NCBI RefSeq assembly: GCF_022024115.1
Contig: NZ_CP091792.1
Span: 3,286,001 to 3,350,000, forward strand
Source: Prevotella communis
GTDB taxonomy: Bacteria > Bacteroidota > Bacteroidia > Bacteroidales > Bacteroidaceae
Reading direction: 5' to 3'
DNA length: 64,000 bases
Part shown: positions 24,921 through 34,851 of the stretch, one piece after another
Layout: the number at the start of each line of letters is the position of its first letter
Numbering within the stretch: the stretch's first letter is position 1
Notes under the pieces: generated by a model
The model's input: only the letters and a program-made list of their open reading frames with translations
Told to the model about the DNA's origin: nothing
The model's database searches: none
Position numbers and translations under genes: made by a program

Positions 24921-26036
24921 ATGAATAAAAGCATGATTATAGGCTTCGATGCAAAAAGAATTGTCAGCAATGGCACAGGATTGGGAAGTTACGGGCGGAC
25001 ACTTATCAATGATCTTGCACAGGATGACTCCTTGTCCCTTCGTCTGTATGCCCCCAATTCCGGACGTACGAATCTAAGGGGACAGATTATTGAGCGCCCC
25101 AACGTCACTTTCTGTTACCCCGGCCAGGGACTTTCCGGACTACGTGCTGCCATCTGGCGCAGCCGCGGCATCACCAACGACTTGAAACGCGATGGTGTTC
25201 AGCTATATCACGGTCTTTCCGGCGAGCTGCCTATCAACATCAGCAAGAGTGGCATCAAGAGCATTGTCACCATCCACGACCTGATATTCATGCGTCATCC
25301 TGAGTTCTACAACTGGATTGACGTCAAGATATACACCTGGAAGTTCCGTCAGACAATCCGTGAGGCCAGTCATATCGTAGCTATCAGCGAATGTACCAAG
25401 CGGGATATCATAGAACTTGGCGGTGTTGACGAGAGTCGCATCTCTTTGGTCTACCAGAGCTGTTCCCCAAAATTCCAGCGCTCAGCCTCAACAGACAGGC
25501 ATGGACTGCCCTCTCGCTATATCCTCAATGTGGGCACCATAGAACGACGTAAGAACATACTGTTGGCAGTCAAGGCTCTGCCTTTATTACCCGAAGATTT
25601 GTCGCTCGTCATCATTGGCCGTCAGACGCCCTATGCCGATGAGGTAAAAGCCTATGCCAAGAAGCATGGACTCGGACATCGTGTTATCATGCTCCATGCT
25701 GTCAGCAACCCCGAACTCGTGCCCTATTATGCCAATGCAGAAGCATTTGTGTACCCATCCATCTATGAAGGTTTCGGCATTCCTATCATCGAAGCCATCA
25801 GTTCCGGTCTGCCAGTTGTAGCTTGCACAGGTTCCTGCCTCGAGGAAGCAGGCGGTCCCGACGCTTTCTATGTGGCGCCAGATGATGCTGAGGGCATGGC
25901 GCATGCCATCATGGCAACACTACACGGCGCTGAAGGCCGCGAACAGCGCATAGAACGCAGCATGCAATACATTAAGCGCTTTCAAGGGAACAGTGTCGCC
26001 AGTCAGATGGCTGATATCTACCGCGAGCTCATTTAA
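24921..26036 (+). CDS. GT4 family glycosyltransferase
   Basis: A 371-residue GT-B enzyme. The N-terminus MIIGFDAKRIVSNGTGLGSYGRTL follows four extra residues, so the true start may be the ATG at 24933. SIVTIHDLIFMRHPE and YILNVGTIERRKNILLAV are characteristic, and the EX7E motif lies in YPSIYEGFGIPIIEAI (about 280-295). It resembles mannosyltransferase-type GT4 enzymes of O-antigen and EPS clusters. It has its own promoter and is followed after 25 bp by the exported flavodoxin gene. Confidence 0.92.
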   Translation: MNKSMIIGFDAKRIVSNGTGLGSYGRTLINDLAQDDSLSLRLYAPNSGRTNLRGQIIERPNVTFCYPGQGLSGLRAAIWRSRGITNDLKRDGVQLYHGLSGELPINISKSGIKSIVTIHDLIFMRHPEFYNWIDVKIYTWKFRQTIREASHIVAISECTKRDIIELGGVDESRISLVYQSCSPKFQRSASTDRHGLPSRYILNVGTIERRKNILLAVKALPLLPEDLSLVIIGRQTPYADEVKAYAKKHGLGHRVIMLHAVSNPELVPYYANAEAFVYPSIYEGFGIPIIEAISSGLPVVACTGSCLEEAGGPDAFYVAPDDAEGMAHAIMATLHGAEGREQRIERSMQYIKRFQGNSVASQMADIYRELI

Positions 26037-26061
26037 ATCAACCCATATAAACTAAAAACTT

Positions 26062-26859
26062 ATGAGAAAACTATTTTCACTTATCGTCATGATGGCAACA
26101 ATGACAACAAGTTATGCACAAAAGCAGCTGGTGCTGTATTATTCTGAGACAGGAACAACGAAGACCATTGCTCAGGAGCTGCAGAAACAGTTAGGAGCCG
26201 ATATCGAAGAGATAGAGGCTGTAGTGCCCTACTCTGGCAATTTCCAAGAGACAATCCAACGCGGACAACGCGAGATGCAGAGCGGCGAGATGCCAGCTAT
26301 TAAGCCTTTAAAGAAACAGATTGCCGACTACGACATCATTTTCCTAGGCTACCCCATTTGGTTTGGCACCTATGCCAATCCAATCATCACGCTAGTAAAA
26401 GAGCAAGACTTTGCCGGTAAGACGATAGTGCCATTCTGTACTTTCGGCAGTGGTGGTCTGAACACCTCTTCAGATGCGCTCAAGAAAGCATTACCAAAAG
26501 CCACTATTGCAAAAGGCTATGGTGTACGCACTGCCCGCGTAAATGCCGCCGCAAAGGAACTTGACCGTTTCCTGAAAGAGAATGGTTACAAGAAAGGGAG
26601 CGTAGAGAAGTTGCCCGACTATTCCGCACAACAACCGGTTACTGATGCAGAACGACAGATTTTCGACGCCGCCTGCTCCAGCTATCAGTTCCCCTTGGGC
26701 ACACCACAAACAGTAGGCAAGCGTCAGACACCCGATGGCACCGATTACAAATTTACGGTTGCCAGCCGTGGCATGAACGGTGGCGGTGAGACAACATCCA
26801 TTATCTACGTCACCGTAGGCAAGGATGCCAAAGCTGAGTTTACGGAAGTAGTACGTTAA
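26062..26859 (+). CDS. Flavodoxin-like protein with signal peptide
   Basis: A 265-residue protein with an N-terminal signal sequence (RKLFSLIVMMATMTTSYA), then a flavodoxin fold (about 20-175). The FMN phosphate loop is YYSETGTTKTIA, with FLGYPIWFGTYANP and FCTFGSGGLNTS as the flavin-contacting loops. A separate C-terminal region (about 200-265, IFDAACSSYQFPLGTP to SIIYVTVG) is beta-rich and unassigned. An exported flavodoxin would need FMN outside the cytoplasm. It might act in extracytoplasmic redox, and it converges with a thioredoxin-like gene (20-bp overlap). The redox partner is unknown. Confidence 0.83.
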   Translation: MRKLFSLIVMMATMTTSYAQKQLVLYYSETGTTKTIAQELQKQLGADIEEIEAVVPYSGNFQETIQRGQREMQSGEMPAIKPLKKQIADYDIIFLGYPIWFGTYANPIITLVKEQDFAGKTIVPFCTFGSGGLNTSSDALKKALPKATIAKGYGVRTARVNAAAKELDRFLKENGYKKGSVEKLPDYSAQQPVTDAERQIFDAACSSYQFPLGTPQTVGKRQTPDGTDYKFTVASRGMNGGGETTSIIYVTVGKDAKAEFTEVVR

Positions 26860-27625
26860 GCTGACTGACAATCTGCTGTAACGACCCGTCCTTGACGACA
26901 ACCCGCTTATGGGCATCCAAGAGATAAAGCGACGGTAACGCTGGCAAATAAAAAACCTTCATCACATCGGGATTCAAGTTCGTATCAATATAAACGACCT
27001 TGAGTCCCGATGTTTTTTGCAACAAAGGCTCACGTTTTATCTGAGGCATTTGCTCCTGACAATGCTCACATTGAGGGTCAAAGAACACAAGGAGGACGTA
27101 TTGGCTTTGGATATCATAAAGACGCACCCTGTTACCTTCTGCATCAACAAAGGAACAGTCTGCCGACATCATTCCCGGTTGATTCAGGGATAACTGATGA
27201 ATGAGGAACTGCCGCTGAGGCGATGCAGGAAAAGCGCGTAGCAGATGGCAATACACCATGTCGTTGCGAAGCGGAGACTGTGGGTTCTCCAAATAATGAC
27301 GAGCCAACTCTTCAAAGAAGTTCAGTCTTTGTTCCGAAGATATCACACCCTCTGCAAAGATGCCCGCAGCCTTGGCACAAGTTGCAGAATCAGCATATGC
27401 CATTAGATTGGCAAAGTCAACAAAACCCTGTTCGCCAATCTGATGGTTGGTTTGCGAAGAGTTTCTAAAGTCATAGTTTTCCCAGAAATGTTCCAACGTA
27501 TAGGCTAACCGTGCTTTCTCGTCTGTCAGCGATACCGGTATCTCTGGATACGGGAATGCATTCTCCTGTGTCCATCCTTTCACAGAACAGACAAAAAACA
27601 GCAGCAATATGGTCCATCTACGCAT
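26840..27625 (-). CDS. DUF5106/thioredoxin-like exported protein
   Basis: A 261-residue protein from the ATG at 27625, with a signal peptide (MRRWTILLLFFVCSVKGWTQ). A DUF5106-like helical region (about 25-140) is followed by a TlpA/thioredoxin-like domain (about 150-261) with the CxxC motif in FFDPQCEHCQ (EHCQ context), the strand LKVVYIDTNLN, and the cis-Pro equivalent in YLPALPSLYLLD. It likely acts as a periplasmic disulfide reductase or oxidase. The start is coupled to the preceding giant gene by a TGATG overlap, making it the last gene of the 33-kb fimbrial run. The end overlaps the convergent flavodoxin gene by 20 bp. Confidence 0.82.
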   Translation of the reverse strand: MRRWTILLLFFVCSVKGWTQENAFPYPEIPVSLTDEKARLAYTLEHFWENYDFRNSSQTNHQIGEQGFVDFANLMAYADSATCAKAAGIFAEGVISSEQRLNFFEELARHYLENPQSPLRNDMVYCHLLRAFPASPQRQFLIHQLSLNQPGMMSADCSFVDAEGNRVRLYDIQSQYVLLVFFDPQCEHCQEQMPQIKREPLLQKTSGLKVVYIDTNLNPDVMKVFYLPALPSLYLLDAHKRVVVKDGSLQQIVSQLNVLLP

Positions 27626-30600
27626 CACTTTCCTATTTGCACATTTGTATTACCTGTAACCACAGCAGTAGAACCATATCCACCGCCATAGATACTTCCA
27701 CGAATGTCCACACCCTTCACCTCATGGGTACGGTCCTCAGAAGTCGTGATCACCTCTATATTGTTCACCGTTTTCGTAAAGGGCGTATTAAACACAATGC
27801 TCTCACCAACCTGTGTTCCGATATTCACATAGGTATCACCATCCACCTTGGCACCATAACCGCCACCATAGACATTCTGAATAGCACCTATTTTACCCTG
27901 TACGTGGGGAGGAATAATCACCTGATGACCATCAATGGTCTTTTCCGTGCCTTCATAGCCATTTGCAGCATACTTACCTTCCGTCACATTGATGTTCACA
28001 TGCGGGTTGCCCACCATGACAGCCGTCTCACCATATCCACCGCCATAGATACTACCGATACTGGTAAACGACCTGACATTTACCTGAGGATCAGCAGCAA
28101 GCACAGTGCCCGGTTCCTGTCCGTCTTTTGCCTCACGAGGCAACCACACGTCATCCACTTTCTTATAACCGTATTTAGAATAGCCGGCCAGATTACCACC
28201 ACCATAGAGTTCACCGATGATAAGTGGTCGGCAGCCAGTCTCCTCAATATTCACGACGATAGAACCACGGATGGTACCACTCTCATTATTTCCACCAAAT
28301 ATACGGTCGAAGGTACCATTAGTGATATTGAGCACCACATCACCCTGGATGTCGGCAGCGCGAGCGCCACCATAGGCAGCCTTCAGACCTGGGATACAAG
28401 CCATCAGCAGCTTAGCCTCGGCATCCATCGGTGCACTCTTACCACCACCGTATGCTTCATCCACGCAGAAGTCACATCCGCTGTTCTCGTCCAGCAGGGT
28501 GACAGCGCTCTTTCTCACATTACCCTTGGTGTTAGAACCACCAAAGACACGGTGAATGGTACCGCCGAAGACGTTTACAGAAGCCTGGCCGGTGCCATAG
28601 ACGATAGCACTGGCTTCTGCTGTTCGTTCTTCTTTCGTATCATAAGCAGGGTCATCCTTGGCAATCCATTTGTCCTCCCCGTCTTTCTCGTAAATCGTAT
28701 AGTTCTTGTAACCCACGTTAGCACCAGGGTTAGGTCTGCCGTCGGGAAGATTATCAAGACCGTTACCACCACCGAAGAGCTCCAGGATTTCGTAGGTGCC
28801 ATTGACCTCCACATTGGTAGCAGGTGTAGAAGCAGCGTTACCACCACCATAGACCTGACGGATGCTCGTCAGTCCGCAACCATCGATGATGACCTTGGTA
28901 GACTTATTGGTGTTCTTGCCGCCTTCAGGCTCATAAGCAGCCAGGCTGCCACCGCCATAGACAGCCTCGACGTCAAACGTCTCAGTACCCTTAGCCGGTT
29001 TGGTGCTGATGTTGTCCTTGTCAGGAGATTGTGTGGCATAGACGTGTACGGTGACGGTGCCCTTTGGCGTTCCGTTGATGTTGTTGCAACCGAAGACCTG
29101 TCCAACTACACAACCCTTCGCATCCGCATCGATGGGTGAGCCTGTATCGCCTGATGATGTGGTACCATTCAGGTCAATCAGTACGTCACCCCATACATAG
29201 GCAGGTTTGCCGGCTTCTCCCAGTCCACCGCCAAAGACATCTTCACCGATACGTCCGCCAGTCAAACGAACGGTAGTGGTATGGAGTGCAGATTTCTTTT
29301 CTGCGTCAGCCCAGCCACCCGCATTTTCATTAGCAGTAGCATCCCAGTTGTCGGTCTGCGTGTCAGCCAAGGCACCACCGCCATAGACGTCTTTCAGAAT
29401 CAGACCACCCGTCATGTTGACGGCTACGCTTCCCTTGACAGTACCGGCCTCGCCGCCACCGAATACAGTACCGGCGATGAGCTGAACATTCTTGTCGGCA
29501 TTGTCTGCCGCAGGTGTTGTTGTATAGTTGATGTTCACTGAGGTCTCCCTGACGTTAGCGAGACCTGAAGCAGCAGTGCTCACGCCATACTCACCGCGGG
29601 CAGCACCAAATATATGACCATTTCCGTCACCATCATAACCGATACGGCCACCAGAAATGTTAATGGTAGTCTTTCCGCTTGCGGCATCAGCACCACCGCC
29701 CACAGAACCCATAGCACCAGCGCCATAGACATTATGCACTACGTGACCACCGGTGATGTTGACAGTGGTCGTACCCTTTACAATACCAGCCAGCGGGTTG
29801 TACGCATCCTTTATATCATCACCGTCAGAGTCATACTTGTCCGTACCGCAACCACCGCCATAGACATTGCCGCGATACGCATAAGCAGCACCTCCGTCAG
29901 TGCCGGTATCGGTAATACCAATAATACCTTTATTTATATCTACAATAGTATTCTGGAAAGTGTGACCATTCTCACCACTACCATAGACAGAACCTTTAAT
30001 CGTAGGACTCGTTGCAGCACCGGCATCGCCAATGGTGACATGCGTGCTGTAAACCCACGCCATGCGATCATTGGGGTCAACAGCAGGGTCGCCCTCTGGA
30101 GTGGCTACGTCACCTCGTGATGAACCGAACACCATACCGTTCTCCTTACCATCCCAACCGAAGGTGCCACTTTGAATATTGACGGTGCAACTACCTGTAT
30201 TTTCAGCACAAGCCGTAGGCATACCTGTTGTGCCATCGTAAGTAAAATCACCCACAGAGCCGTAAGCACCACCGCCATAGACATTGTGATAGATGGTTGT
30301 AGGTTTGTCTGCTGATGCCTGACTGATGTTAACTGTCGTATTACCCTTAACGTAGCCAGCCACCTTGTCACCAACCTTACCTTTGCCACCGCCATAGACG
30401 TTGCCATACTCAACACCACCCTGGCCCTGACTACCAATGGTACCGCTGGTGACATTCACTTCAGTATCGCCAGCTACACCGGATTCCTCACCACCGCCAT
30501 AGACACTTTTACCAACAGTGGTTGTGCCGTTGATGGTGAGAGTTGCCTTACCAGTGACAGAACCGAGACCTTCAAGAGATACATCAGTATGGATGTAATG

Positions 30601-33600
30601 CTTTCCATCTTCATCTGTAAATGGGTCTGCATTGGTGCCGTAGGTGTTACTCCAGGTATATACATCAAATTGGTCGTTATCCTTAGGAGTCTTAACGTTG
30701 GCATTATTAAATACGTTAGCCGTGCGGTTATAGGTTGGTTTAGGAGTCAGAAATGCTCCTGTATTCCATACTTCAACCGTTGGTACTGATGCAGAGAAAC
30801 CAGCTCCAAATGCGCTACCTGTAACAGTACAGTTCGTAAGCGTAGAATTGACATCGCCATTAACAGCTCCTAAACTACCTCCACCATAGAAAGTTCCAAT
30901 GGTGCAACCTGATAGCGTGTTTGTGACATTTCTTGTAGAAGCCAATGACAGAGATGCATAGTTTACAAAGAAACGTGCTACAGTCTGGTTTCCGTCGGAG
31001 TGTAAGATAAATTCATAATCATAGTTAGTACTGATGCCGCCATTACCTTCATCATATGCTCGTTTATAGTATTTAGTTACCCAAGAATCCCAACCGCGGC
31101 TGTTGTCAGTTTTACTGTCGTCTTCGCAACCTACACGGTTGAATGCCGTTCCGCCATAGCCTGCTCCGAAGAATTTACCAAAATGGCAGTCTGTCGCATT
31201 GGTAGTGACAGTTTTTTCTTCGTACATATCTCCAAACTTTGGACCTCCATAGAATTCATCGACATTACTGTTGCTGATGGTAGTGCTGATACTACCGGTA
31301 ATAGGCTTGGTTGCATTGATGCCACCGCCAAAGAAACTTGTAATGTCTGCAGCATTAATAAGCCATGTGACATCACCTTTAATTTGCTGCATACCAGCAC
31401 CAGCTACCTCAGTAAAGCGTCCGCCGTCAATATAGCATTCTGCGTTTTCTACATTTTCATTAGTATTTGGCTGATAAATTCCTGTGAGATAGAAATTAGT
31501 ATAATCACCACCTGCTACATTAATAGGTACTTTCGGGGTTGTGTTTGCCTGTGCCGTGTGGCAACCATTAGCAAAATTCTTGAACCAGGCATTGCTACCA
31601 ATAAGCAGGTAGTTGGTGTTTTGGGCATTGGCTCGCGTACATGACACGAACTGCTCATAAATTCCGCCCTGCAGAATAAGAGGTGCCATATTATCTTTCG
31701 TGTCTCCATTGTTTCCTCCAGCATATTCAAACTGACCAAAACGGATGAACACGGTATTGGTTATTTCAAACCATCCTCGTGGTTTAAAGATGCCTGGCTC
31801 TGGATCCATAGTAGCATCGTAGGTGCGCTTTACCATACCTACACCAGGTATGTTGAGGAAATCAAAACGTATCGGAGATACTCTTTTACGCTGATTGTGA
31901 TAATAGAACAGAGTGTTATCCGGCTCGTCGTCTCCATCAAGGTCGGCACTCATAAAGGTTACAGGTTTATTATCTTTGACAAGTGCATCATTGGAATACT
32001 GATGATAGTTTCCTACTAATACAACAGCATAGTCATAAACGGAATGTGAGGCATTGCTACCTAAAGCAGTCATAGCGCTAGATACAGAATTATACACCTG
32101 CTGTCCATTATAAGTCGAAGGACAAGAGCCTCCTACAGTAACACCATATTTTGATGTTCCGTTGTATGTGACGTCGTAGTTGGCATCACTCAGATAGACA
32201 GCTTTTGCCCAATATGGCTCGATGGTGATGGATTCCACGCCATCAGGCACTTCCCAATATGCGCCTTGTGCAAACACACGATTACTGCCGCCTGTTCCAT
32301 AGAGGTCTTTGTTAGTGCATTTTCGGTCGACATAGTTGAAGGAAGGATAGTCATAGGTGTCGGTAGTAAAACTGCCAGGTGTTCCTCCCGTGATTGATGT
32401 AATCTTCCATCCTGTCACTACGCGACCGTCTGTATAGTTGCCTTTACCCACCTCATTATAGTAAGGCAACTGCACTTTCTTGTAGTTGTAGTTGAAGTTG
32501 TCATAGTCCTTATCGGTGATGTTAAGAGTCAGGTTGTCGGTTGTGAGTGAAGCTCCTGATGGTGCAGTGAATTGCGCACCGCCTCCTACGCCACTAATGG
32601 TAACAGACAAGGTGCCCAACAATCCACCTTTATTCCTGTCAGTCTGTGCTGTGGCATGAGCGGCATCAGGATTGACAACCGAAGGATATTTGCCTTGTGT
32701 TTTGAGTATAGGATAAGGTGCAATGCTCTTGTCAAGCACCCACTTAGCCATTTCGTCCTTCTGAGTAGCATCTCCTGTGACATAGAATGCCGCCATATCG
32801 CGCGTAGAGTTCAGTGTCATTCGGAAGAACTCAAAGCGATTTAAGTAGCGTTCCTCGGCACCAAGTGCACCATGATATTTATCATTAGCAATCTCTTTTA
32901 CATAAGGAACTTTCTCTTCATCATACAGGAAGTAGCAGTAATTATTAAGACCTGTATTGTTTGCATTGGAATATTTGTTGTGGATTATTTCTCCACCATA
33001 GATAGGAGCAGCGTTTCCACCTGTAATGTTACCATAGAACATACAGTTCATCACCATAGTCTGCAAGTTGCTGCTGGTGGATGCCACTCGGTTGTACCCT
33101 ACAATACCGCCGCAATTATTTCCGCTTTCAATGTTGGCATAGTTGTAGCAGTTAATAACACGTGATAAGCCTTGCAGTTCACCCGCAATGCCTCCTACAT
33201 TGTCATCACCACTGATAGAACCATCTAATACTCCACAATTATAGATTCTCGTTGATCCTTTTGCTGTATTTACGATGGCTCCCGCATTGCCTGAGCCACT
33301 TATGTTAGCACTACTGATGATAATATTCTTGATGATAGCTCCATCGGCCACGTCTATAAAGGCTTGACTAAGAGAGAAGGTTATGTAGTTGCCGTCAATG
33401 GTACCACTAAAAGGATTTTCTGAAGTACCTATAGAAACATCAGAACTGAAATCTGACGCCAGTGAATAATTGCCATTCATGTCTGTTATCTCACTCGAAA
33501 AAGAAACTTCTGTTGGAGGCAACAGAGCGGTCTCATTGGAGTTTACATAACCTACTTTTGTGGCAATGGCTCTGATTTCATTAGCGCTGCCCTTAGCAAA

Positions 33601-34650
33601 TGGTCCAGTATAGACAGTTGAAGATGATGTGGCGTGGGTACCATCTGTTGTATAATGAATCGTAGCACCTTCAGTAGTGCAAGTGATGGTAACATAACCA
33701 CCACTAACAGAAATAGAAGGTCTTTCGCAGTTGGGCAGGTTGTATGTAGTAGCAACCGTAGGGTAATAATCACTTTCCACCTTGGCAATCGCCTTAATGA
33801 CTGTCATGCTCTCCGTCTGGTTGACATTAACGGAAGTAGTACCAGTACCTGCATAAGATTCTGTGGTTGGCGTGCTGCCATCAGTAGTATAATATATGGT
33901 AGCGCCAGTCGCTGCCGCAATGGTTATTGTGCCATCAAAATTATTGGTAATGGTAGGAGGGTCGATTGATACTGCAGATTCAAGGTAAAACTTGCCACTT
34001 CCTGAACTTTCAGAATTACCAGCTGTCCATAGACCAATGATACCACCAGTCAAAATCGCCTGGGTTTTATCAGCATCCGTTCCTGCAAGGGACTGTTGGT
34101 TTCCTTTGTTAATATTTAGATATTTTCTTGGCTTATTACTATCGGGGTCGATATTATTGTCCGAAGCATATTTAGAAATGATTTCATAAGAAGATGTATT
34201 GTCGTAGTAGTTAATATAAAACAATGCGTAATCATTATTAGAAGGTGATTCTTCAAGATGAAAACGTACACGCCCCATGTTCGTTAAAAAGCCAGCATTG
34301 TAAGTTAGATATTTCCCATCAATAGCATGCTTGATATAATAGCAATCTAAACTAGGGTGCTTCTCAATAACCCACAGAGCTTTCCTTTCATTATACCCTA
34401 CAGTACTTCGGCAATTGTAGGTAGTAAGGAAAGGCATGCCATTATCTACGTTAGTATAGTATGGGGATGTAGATTGATAATAATAATATCCTTCCGTGGG
34501 ACATAGATAGAAGTTATTGGTAGTACTTTCGGTACTATGAGTTACAGTACCGATATAATACACTCCCGAATAGTCAGTTTGTCCCCACACATTACCGCTT
34601 CCTAATGTGAGCATCAGGAGCATGGATATAGTGAGCCGTAATCTCGTCAT
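27625..34650 (-). CDS. Giant YGGG-repeat surface protein without T9SS signal
   Basis: From ATG 34650 the protein is 2,341 residues with a typical signal peptide (MTRLRLTISMLLMLTLG...VWGQ). The frame is open back to an ATG at 34896, but the extra 82 residues come from 11- and 22-bp repeats. Visible modules are: a ricin-like region (about 25-210), two chitobiase-C-like repeats with IYYTTDGSTPT and IHYTTDGTHAT (about 230-350), GLUG-like NVGGIAGE and CGGIVGYN (about 445-520), an unassigned region (about 550-1100), then about 20 or more [VI][YF]GGG units to the end (NVYGGGAYGSVG, TVFGGGEAGTVKG, SIYGGGYGSTAV). The last residues are repeat sequence, with no sorting domain. I infer a large beta-helical adhesin partner of the 4,027-aa protein. 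Function unknown. Confidence 0.72.
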   Translation of the reverse strand: MTRLRLTISMLLMLTLGSGNVWGQTDYSGVYYIGTVTHSTESTTNNFYLCPTEGYYYYQSTSPYYTNVDNGMPFLTTYNCRSTVGYNERKALWVIEKHPSLDCYYIKHAIDGKYLTYNAGFLTNMGRVRFHLEESPSNNDYALFYINYYDNTSSYEIISKYASDNNIDPDSNKPRKYLNINKGNQQSLAGTDADKTQAILTGGIIGLWTAGNSESSGSGKFYLESAVSIDPPTITNNFDGTITIAAATGATIYYTTDGSTPTTESYAGTGTTSVNVNQTESMTVIKAIAKVESDYYPTVATTYNLPNCERPSISVSGGYVTITCTTEGATIHYTTDGTHATSSSTVYTGPFAKGSANEIRAIATKVGYVNSNETALLPPTEVSFSSEITDMNGNYSLASDFSSDVSIGTSENPFSGTIDGNYITFSLSQAFIDVADGAIIKNIIISSANISGSGNAGAIVNTAKGSTRIYNCGVLDGSISGDDNVGGIAGELQGLSRVINCYNYANIESGNNCGGIVGYNRVASTSSNLQTMVMNCMFYGNITGGNAAPIYGGEIIHNKYSNANNTGLNNYCYFLYDEEKVPYVKEIANDKYHGALGAEERYLNRFEFFRMTLNSTRDMAAFYVTGDATQKDEMAKWVLDKSIAPYPILKTQGKYPSVVNPDAAHATAQTDRNKGGLLGTLSVTISGVGGGAQFTAPSGASLTTDNLTLNITDKDYDNFNYNYKKVQLPYYNEVGKGNYTDGRVVTGWKITSITGGTPGSFTTDTYDYPSFNYVDRKCTNKDLYGTGGSNRVFAQGAYWEVPDGVESITIEPYWAKAVYLSDANYDVTYNGTSKYGVTVGGSCPSTYNGQQVYNSVSSAMTALGSNASHSVYDYAVVLVGNYHQYSNDALVKDNKPVTFMSADLDGDDEPDNTLFYYHNQRKRVSPIRFDFLNIPGVGMVKRTYDATMDPEPGIFKPRGWFEITNTVFIRFGQFEYAGGNNGDTKDNMAPLILQGGIYEQFVSCTRANAQNTNYLLIGSNAWFKNFANGCHTAQANTTPKVPINVAGGDYTNFYLTGIYQPNTNENVENAECYIDGGRFTEVAGAGMQQIKGDVTWLINAADITSFFGGGINATKPITGSISTTISNSNVDEFYGGPKFGDMYEEKTVTTNATDCHFGKFFGAGYGGTAFNRVGCEDDSKTDNSRGWDSWVTKYYKRAYDEGNGGISTNYDYEFILHSDGNQTVARFFVNYASLSLASTRNVTNTLSGCTIGTFYGGGSLGAVNGDVNSTLTNCTVTGSAFGAGFSASVPTVEVWNTGAFLTPKPTYNRTANVFNNANVKTPKDNDQFDVYTWSNTYGTNADPFTDEDGKHYIHTDVSLEGLGSVTGKATLTINGTTTVGKSVYGGGEESGVAGDTEVNVTSGTIGSQGQGGVEYGNVYGGGKGKVGDKVAGYVKGNTTVNISQASADKPTTIYHNVYGGGAYGSVGDFTYDGTTGMPTACAENTGSCTVNIQSGTFGWDGKENGMVFGSSRGDVATPEGDPAVDPNDRMAWVYSTHVTIGDAGAATSPTIKGSVYGSGENGHTFQNTIVDINKGIIGITDTGTDGGAAYAYRGNVYGGGCGTDKYDSDGDDIKDAYNPLAGIVKGTTTVNITGGHVVHNVYGAGAMGSVGGGADAASGKTTINISGGRIGYDGDGNGHIFGAARGEYGVSTAASGLANVRETSVNINYTTTPAADNADKNVQLIAGTVFGGGEAGTVKGSVAVNMTGGLILKDVYGGGALADTQTDNWDATANENAGGWADAEKKSALHTTTVRLTGGRIGEDVFGGGLGEAGKPAYVWGDVLIDLNGTTSSGDTGSPIDADAKGCVVGQVFGCNNINGTPKGTVTVHVYATQSPDKDNISTKPAKGTETFDVEAVYGGGSLAAYEPEGGKNTNKSTKVIIDGCGLTSIRQVYGGGNAASTPATNVEVNGTYEILELFGGGNGLDNLPDGRPNPGANVGYKNYTIYEKDGEDKWIAKDDPAYDTKEERTAEASAIVYGTGQASVNVFGGTIHRVFGGSNTKGNVRKSAVTLLDENSGCDFCVDEAYGGGKSAPMDAEAKLLMACIPGLKAAYGGARAADIQGDVVLNITNGTFDRIFGGNNESGTIRGSIVVNIEETGCRPLIIGELYGGGNLAGYSKYGYKKVDDVWLPREAKDGQEPGTVLAADPQVNVRSFTSIGSIYGGGYGETAVMVGNPHVNINVTEGKYAANGYEGTEKTIDGHQVIIPPHVQGKIGAIQNVYGGGYGAKVDGDTYVNIGTQVGESIVFNTPFTKTVNNIEVITTSEDRTHEVKGVDIRGSIYGGGYGSTAVVTGNTNVQIGK

Positions 34651-34696
34651 GAGTGAGCCGTAATCTCGCCATGAGTGAGTAGTAATCTCGTGACCG
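34631..34696. repeat. Three tandem 22-bp repeats at a giant-gene start
   Basis: Units at 34631-34652, 34653-34674 and 34675-34696 share gtgagccgtaatctcg. The ATG favoured for the 2,341-aa protein lies on the minus strand in the first unit; the second unit carries another ATG in a different frame. Confidence 0.75.
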
Positions 34697-34761
34697 ACGA
34701 GCCGTCGCTCGAGCTCTGCTCGCTTGCTACTGAAAGGACGCAAGAACCTCGTTGTAGGCGA

Positions 34762-34851
34762 GGCATACTTTAGCCATACTCTAGCCATACTCCAGCCATA
34801 CTCTAGCCATACTCTAAGCATACTCATGAGTATGGCTATAGTATGGCTATA
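34762..34851. repeat. 11-bp tandem repeats with internal palindrome
   Basis: At least five tandem units of about GCCATACTCTA (34762-34816), a degenerate sixth (34817-34827) and two inverted copies GTATGGCTATA (34830-34840, 34841-34851). A 16-bp perfect palindrome CATACTCATGAGTATG (34819-34834) sits where orientation flips. The period is not a multiple of three, so copy-number change would shift the frame of the longer N-terminal reading of the giant gene. Confidence 0.8.

Noticed and set aside
9819-26036. Reading the glycan region as a capsule locus with Wzx/Wzy or a Wza-type exporter
   Set aside because: No flippase, polymerase, Wza, Wzc or UpxY-type gene is visible. The acyltransferase and kinase point to LPS.
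27511-29139. Plus-strand open frame of 542 codons opposite the second giant gene
   Set aside because: It mirrors the repeat-rich minus-strand gene, lacks a credible N-terminus and has biased Thr/Ile composition. It is a shadow frame.
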